DNA from: Streptomyces sp. Tu6071
GTDB lineage: Bacteria; Actinomycetota; Actinomycetes; Streptomycetales; Streptomycetaceae
Assembly: GCF_000213055.1 (NCBI RefSeq)
Contig: NZ_CM001165.1
Coordinates: forward strand, 372,001 to 436,000
Direction of reading: 5' to 3'
Length of the DNA: 64,000 nt
The first letter of the stretch is position 1. Every line of letters begins with the position of its first letter. Made by a program: the position numbers and the translations under genes. Positions 61,136-64,000 of the stretch are shown piece by piece. Under the pieces are notes generated by a model that was not told the origin of the DNA, ran no database searches, and worked only from the letters and a program-made list of their open reading frames with translations.

Positions 61136-61806
61136 CGGGCGCCCTCCTGTTCCCGTACCGGCAGCCACCGCTCGCCCAGCGCGAAGGCGCCCTCGACGAG
61201 GAGCGCGAAGACGGCGACGAGCACGGCGCCCGCGACGACCTGCGGGGTCGACGCGAGGTTGAACCCGGCGGTGATGATGCGGCCGAGGCCGCCGCCGCCC
61301 GCGAGCGCGGCGATCGTGGCCGTCGCGACGAGCTGGACGGCGGCGATGCGGACGCCGGTGAGGACGAGCGGGGCCGCGAGCGGCAGTTCGACGCGCCACA
61401 GGAGCTGCCGGCCGGTCATGCCCATGCCGCGCGCGGCGCGGACCACTTCCCGGTCCACGCCCCGCATCCCGACGTAGGCGTTGGTGAGCAGCGGTGGCAC
61501 GGCGAAGAGGACGAGCGCGATGACGGTGGGGCCCTCGCTGAGCTTGCCGACCGGGGTGAGCAGGAGGAGGACGAGGACGGCGAAGGTGGGGACGGCGCGG
61601 CCGATGTTCGCGAGGTTGACGGCGAGGGCGCCGCCGCGCCCGATGTGGCCGAGGACGAGGGCGACGGGGAGCGCGACGAGGCAGCTGATGAGCAGGCAGA
61701 CGAGGGTGAGCAGGACGTGTTCGAGCAGGCGGTGCGTGATGCCGTTCTCGCCCGACCAGTGGGCGGGGTCGCTCAGCCAGTCCCAGGTGTCGCCGAGTAC
61801 GTTCAC
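61132..61806 (-). CDS. Osmoprotectant ABC transporter permease
   Basis: 224 residues, five to six helices, BPD-type. The EAA-like loop reads VDREVVRAARGMGMTGRQLL then WRVELPLAAPLVLTGVRIAA, as in OpuC permeases, and ITAGFNLASTPQVVAGAVLV follows. The GTG at 61806 overlaps the stop of the sister permease by four bases, and its own stop overlaps the binding-protein start. All three genes are coupled. Confidence 0.92.
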   Translation of the reverse strand: MNVLGDTWDWLSDPAHWSGENGITHRLLEHVLLTLVCLLISCLVALPVALVLGHIGRGGALAVNLANIGRAVPTFAVLVLLLLTPVGKLSEGPTVIALVLFAVPPLLTNAYVGMRGVDREVVRAARGMGMTGRQLLWRVELPLAAPLVLTGVRIAAVQLVATATIAALAGGGGLGRIITAGFNLASTPQVVAGAVLVAVFALLVEGAFALGERWLPVREQEGAR

Positions 61807-62483
61807 GCGCGGGTCCACGGGGTGAGGAGGCGGCCGACGAGGAGCAGGAGCAGGTCGGCGGCGATCGCGAGGAGGACGCACAGGACCGAGGCGGTGAGCA
61901 CCTGGGCCTTGAAGTAGGTGTTCATGCCCTGGTAGATGAGGTTGCCGAGGCCGCCGAAGCCGACGATGGCGCCCACGGTGACGAGCGAGACGGCCGAGAC
62001 CATCGCGATGCGCAAACCCGCGAAGGCGGCGGGCAGCGCGAGGGGCAGTTCGACCGCGAGGAGCAGCCGCAGCGGCCCGTACCCCATGCCGCGCGCCGCC
62101 TGCCGTGTCTCCTCGGGCACGGCGCGCAGCCCGGCGAGGAGATTGCGGACGAGGAGCGTGAGCGAGTAGAGGACGAGCCCGGCGACGACGAGGGTCGCCG
62201 AGAGCCCGTACACCGGCAGGAGCAGCGAGAACATCGCGAGCGAGGGGATCGTGTAGAGCACCGTCGTGAGCGCGAGCACGGGTCCGGCCGCCCAGCGCAG
62301 GCGGCGCGCGAGGACGGCGAGCGGGACGGCGATGACGAGGGCGATACCGACGGCGGCGGCGGTCAGCTCGATGTGCTGCGCGACGGCGTCGAGCAGGACG
62401 TGCCGCCGGGTGGTCAGGTACGTGCCGCAGATCCACTCGTTGCGGGCGAGGCAGTCGTCGGGGGTGGCGGGGGTGGCACTCAC
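61803..62483 (-). CDS. Osmoprotectant ABC transporter permease
   Basis: 226 residues. After CLARNEWICGTYLTTRRHVL come BPD helices and the loop VPEETRQAARGMGYGPLRLL then LAVELPLALPAAFAGLRIAM, characteristic of the OpuBB/YehW permeases. It is the first gene of the operon with its sister permease and the binding protein. The GTG at 62483 sits inside a GGGGAGGTGAG stretch, so the Shine-Dalgarno and start are crowded; the exact start is uncertain by a few codons. It is divergent from the pirin gene, 88 bases away. Confidence 0.88.
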   Translation of the reverse strand: MSATPATPDDCLARNEWICGTYLTTRRHVLLDAVAQHIELTAAAVGIALVIAVPLAVLARRLRWAAGPVLALTTVLYTIPSLAMFSLLLPVYGLSATLVVAGLVLYSLTLLVRNLLAGLRAVPEETRQAARGMGYGPLRLLLAVELPLALPAAFAGLRIAMVSAVSLVTVGAIVGFGGLGNLIYQGMNTYFKAQVLTASVLCVLLAIAADLLLLLVGRLLTPWTRA

Positions 62484-62571
62484 CTCCCCATTCCAGCGGT
62501 GGCGCGGGGTGCGGGCACGTTCGGGCGGACCGTCCGGGTGGCGTGCGCGGGCGACCATTAGGTTGGGCGGC

Positions 62572-63537
62572 ATGAGCAATCTGGACACCCACCCCGTGCC
62601 GAAGCCGTGCGGAGGCCGCGAGGACGTCCTCGCGGCACCCGTGCGCGAGCTGCTGAGCCCCCGTCGGGTCCCGCTCGGCGAGTCGACGGAGGTACGGCGG
62701 CTGCTGCCGAACCTCGGCCGCCGCATGATCGGCGCCTGGGCCTTTGTCGACCACTACGGGCCCGACGACATCGCGGACGAGCCGGGGATGCAGGTGCCGC
62801 CGCACCCGCACATGGGCCTCCAGACGGTGAGCTGGCTGCACGAGGGCGAGGTGCTGCACCGCGATTCGCTCGGCTCGCTCCAGACGATCAGGCCGCGCGA
62901 GCTGGGCCTCATGACCTCGGGCGGCGCGATCTCGCACTCCGAGGAGAGCCCCCGCCCGCACGCCCGCCACCTGCACGGCGCCCAGCTCTGGGTCGCGCTG
63001 CCCGACGAGGCGCGCCACGTGGCCGCGCACTTCGAGCACCACGCGGACCTCCCGCACGTCACGGCCCCCGGCCTCGACGCGACCGTGGTCCTCGGCACGC
63101 TCGACACGGCGACCTCGCCCGGCACGACGTACTCGCCGCTCGTCGGCGCGGACCTCGCGCTGCGCGGGGGCACCGCGACGAGCCTGCCGCTGAACCCGGA
63201 CTTCGAGTACGGGGTCCTCGCGATGTCGGGCGAGCTGTCCGTGGACGGGGTGCCCGTCACCCCGGGGTCGATGCTGTACCTCGGCTGCGGGCGCACGAGC
63301 CTGCCGCTGCGCGCCGTGTCGGACGCGGGCGCGATGCTCCTGGGCGGTGAGCCCTTCGCGGAGAAGCTGCTCATGTGGTGGAACTTCGTGGGCCGTACGC
63401 AGGAGGAGATCGAGCGGGCCCGCGAGGACTGGACGACGGGCTCGCGTTTCGGCGAGGTGCACGGCTACGACGGGGAGCGCCTGCCCGCCCCCGCGCTGCC
63501 GCCCGTCCCGCTGAAGCCGAGGGGGCGCGAGCGCTGA
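62572..63537 (+). CDS. Pirin family protein
   Basis: 321 residues with the bicupin pirin fold. The metal site is in GAWAFVDHYGPDDIADEPGM then QVPPHPHMGLQTVSWLHEGE (HxH and later Glu/His), with LGLMTSGGAISHSEESPRP completing the first cupin. The C-terminal cupin ends MLLGGEPFAEKLLMWWNFVG. Bacterial pirins are iron proteins, some acting as quercetinases or redox regulators; the specific role is unknown. GGGCGG precedes the ATG. Confidence 0.94.
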   Translation: MSNLDTHPVPKPCGGREDVLAAPVRELLSPRRVPLGESTEVRRLLPNLGRRMIGAWAFVDHYGPDDIADEPGMQVPPHPHMGLQTVSWLHEGEVLHRDSLGSLQTIRPRELGLMTSGGAISHSEESPRPHARHLHGAQLWVALPDEARHVAAHFEHHADLPHVTAPGLDATVVLGTLDTATSPGTTYSPLVGADLALRGGTATSLPLNPDFEYGVLAMSGELSVDGVPVTPGSMLYLGCGRTSLPLRAVSDAGAMLLGGEPFAEKLLMWWNFVGRTQEEIERAREDWTTGSRFGEVHGYDGERLPAPALPPVPLKPRGRER

Positions 63538-63814
63538 GACGGGGGGCGGGGACGGCCGAAGGCGGAGGAAACGGCATGCGGCGGGACGACGGCGGCCCCT
63601 GAGCTGGTGTGGACCGCGAAGCGCTCGCGCGGGCGGGCGGCGTGGGTCGTGCCGGGGACCGCCGCCATGGCCTCGTACCTCGCCGCGCGGGTCGACGACG
63701 TCTGGCACCGCGAGTCCTGGGGCTCCTGCTCGACAGGGGGTACGGGGGCGGGGCGCCGCCCGTCTCCGTACGTGGGACCCGCCCCCGTCCGTGGCGCCTG
63801 TCCCCGTGCCCGGT

Positions 63815-64000
63815 TCACTCCTCGGCGGGGTCGCTCCGGACCTGGTAGGGCACGAAGGTGCTGGTGTGCTGGTCGATCGCGAGGGGGTGGCCGACGGGCG
63901 GGGTCGCGCGTTGGGGGCAGTCGAGGTGTTCGCAGACGCGGCAGCCCATGCCGATGGGGGTGTCCGAGGCGGGGTTGTCGAGGTCGAGCCCCTCGGAGTA
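63815..64000 (-). CDS. RamB-like XRE/ImmA-IrrE regulator, C-terminal end (runs off the right edge)
   Basis: Only the last 61 residues are in the window: DLDNPASDTPIGMGCRVCEH then LDCPQRATPPVGHPLAIDQH. The PIGxxCRxCER-xxCPQRA pattern with paired cysteines is diagnostic of short-chain fatty-acyl regulators (RamB, PrpC-type, DUF2083). The family represses glyoxylate or propionate metabolism genes in actinobacteria. N-terminal helix-turn-helix and IrrE-like domains should lie beyond 64000. Confidence 0.9.
   Translation of the reverse strand, partial: YSEGLDLDNPASDTPIGMGCRVCEHLDCPQRATPPVGHPLAIDQHTSTFVPYQVRSDPAEE

Noticed and set aside
63600..63720. Plus-strand stretch reading VWTAKRSRGRAAWVVPGTAA and beyond
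   Set aside because: It looks protein-like for about 40 codons but has no start, no stop context and no family; it may be chance or a scrap and was not listed as a gene.

Overview
The window is about 73% G+C with strong third-position GC. Its gene content is typical of the actinobacterial genus Streptomyces: a DUF6397-type regulator, conservon-like roadblock and GTPase genes, a ROK-controlled xylose locus, CbtAB under a cobalamin riboswitch, an IdeR/DmdR-type iron box, and a RamB-like regulator at the right edge. This is inference from families and composition; no species is claimed.

Left end (1-9 kb) is an accessory, partly decayed stretch. It holds the N-terminal part of a PAS/GAF signalling protein, a wrecked MAB_1171c-type membrane gene next to an intact cytochrome P450, a divergent TetR/aldo-keto reductase pair with a perfect palindromic operator, a frameshifted IS5-type transposase, a scrap of an IS630 transposase, and a dehydrogenase gene bracketed by a diverged direct repeat.

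9-33 kb is mostly core-like. It carries YjbQ, a flavoprotein monooxygenase, MltG, a MarR-controlled multidrug ABC exporter, a fused FAD/Fe-S D-lactate or glycolate dehydrogenase, an L,D-transpeptidase lipoprotein and an iron-box-controlled heterodimeric ABC exporter. These are followed by a YdjM-like hydrolase, a DUF3516 helicase, a TesB thioesterase, DUF6397, roadblock and GTPase genes split by an F420-type PPOX gene, and a cobalt uptake locus (riboswitch-cbtB-cbtA) beside a catalytically degenerate histidine phosphatase.

33-44.6 kb has a methyltransferase, a hypothetical protein with a Gly-Asn repeat, two adjacent broken genes (C-terminal TrpRS and a macrodomain), a small membrane protein, a small secreted protein, the xylose locus xylA<>xylB-xylR, an amidase, ilvE with an unusual low-complexity insertion, and a class A beta-lactamase lipoprotein.

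44.8-53.6 kb is the most interesting part. A NUDIX/methyltransferase fusion precedes a tight PLP-enzyme operon: a Y4yA-like fold-III decarboxylase, a cysteine-synthase-like enzyme fused to rhodanese, and a SufS-like class V enzyme. Next come a methyltransferase with a candidate Zur box, a 38-residue cysteine-containing peptide gene, and an unknown protein translationally coupled to that peptide. The operon looks like a small sulfur or amino-acid-derived metabolite pathway without an obvious assembly line or exporter.

53.7-64 kb carries a quinone oxidoreductase, a cupin/XRE regulator coupled to an alpha/beta hydrolase, an osmoprotectant-type ABC importer whose ATPase sits apart from its permeases and binding protein, an ABC-2-like membrane protein with a carboxypeptidase-regulatory-like tail, a pirin, and the C-terminus of a RamB-like regulator.

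All calls come from reading the sequence; no database search was run.
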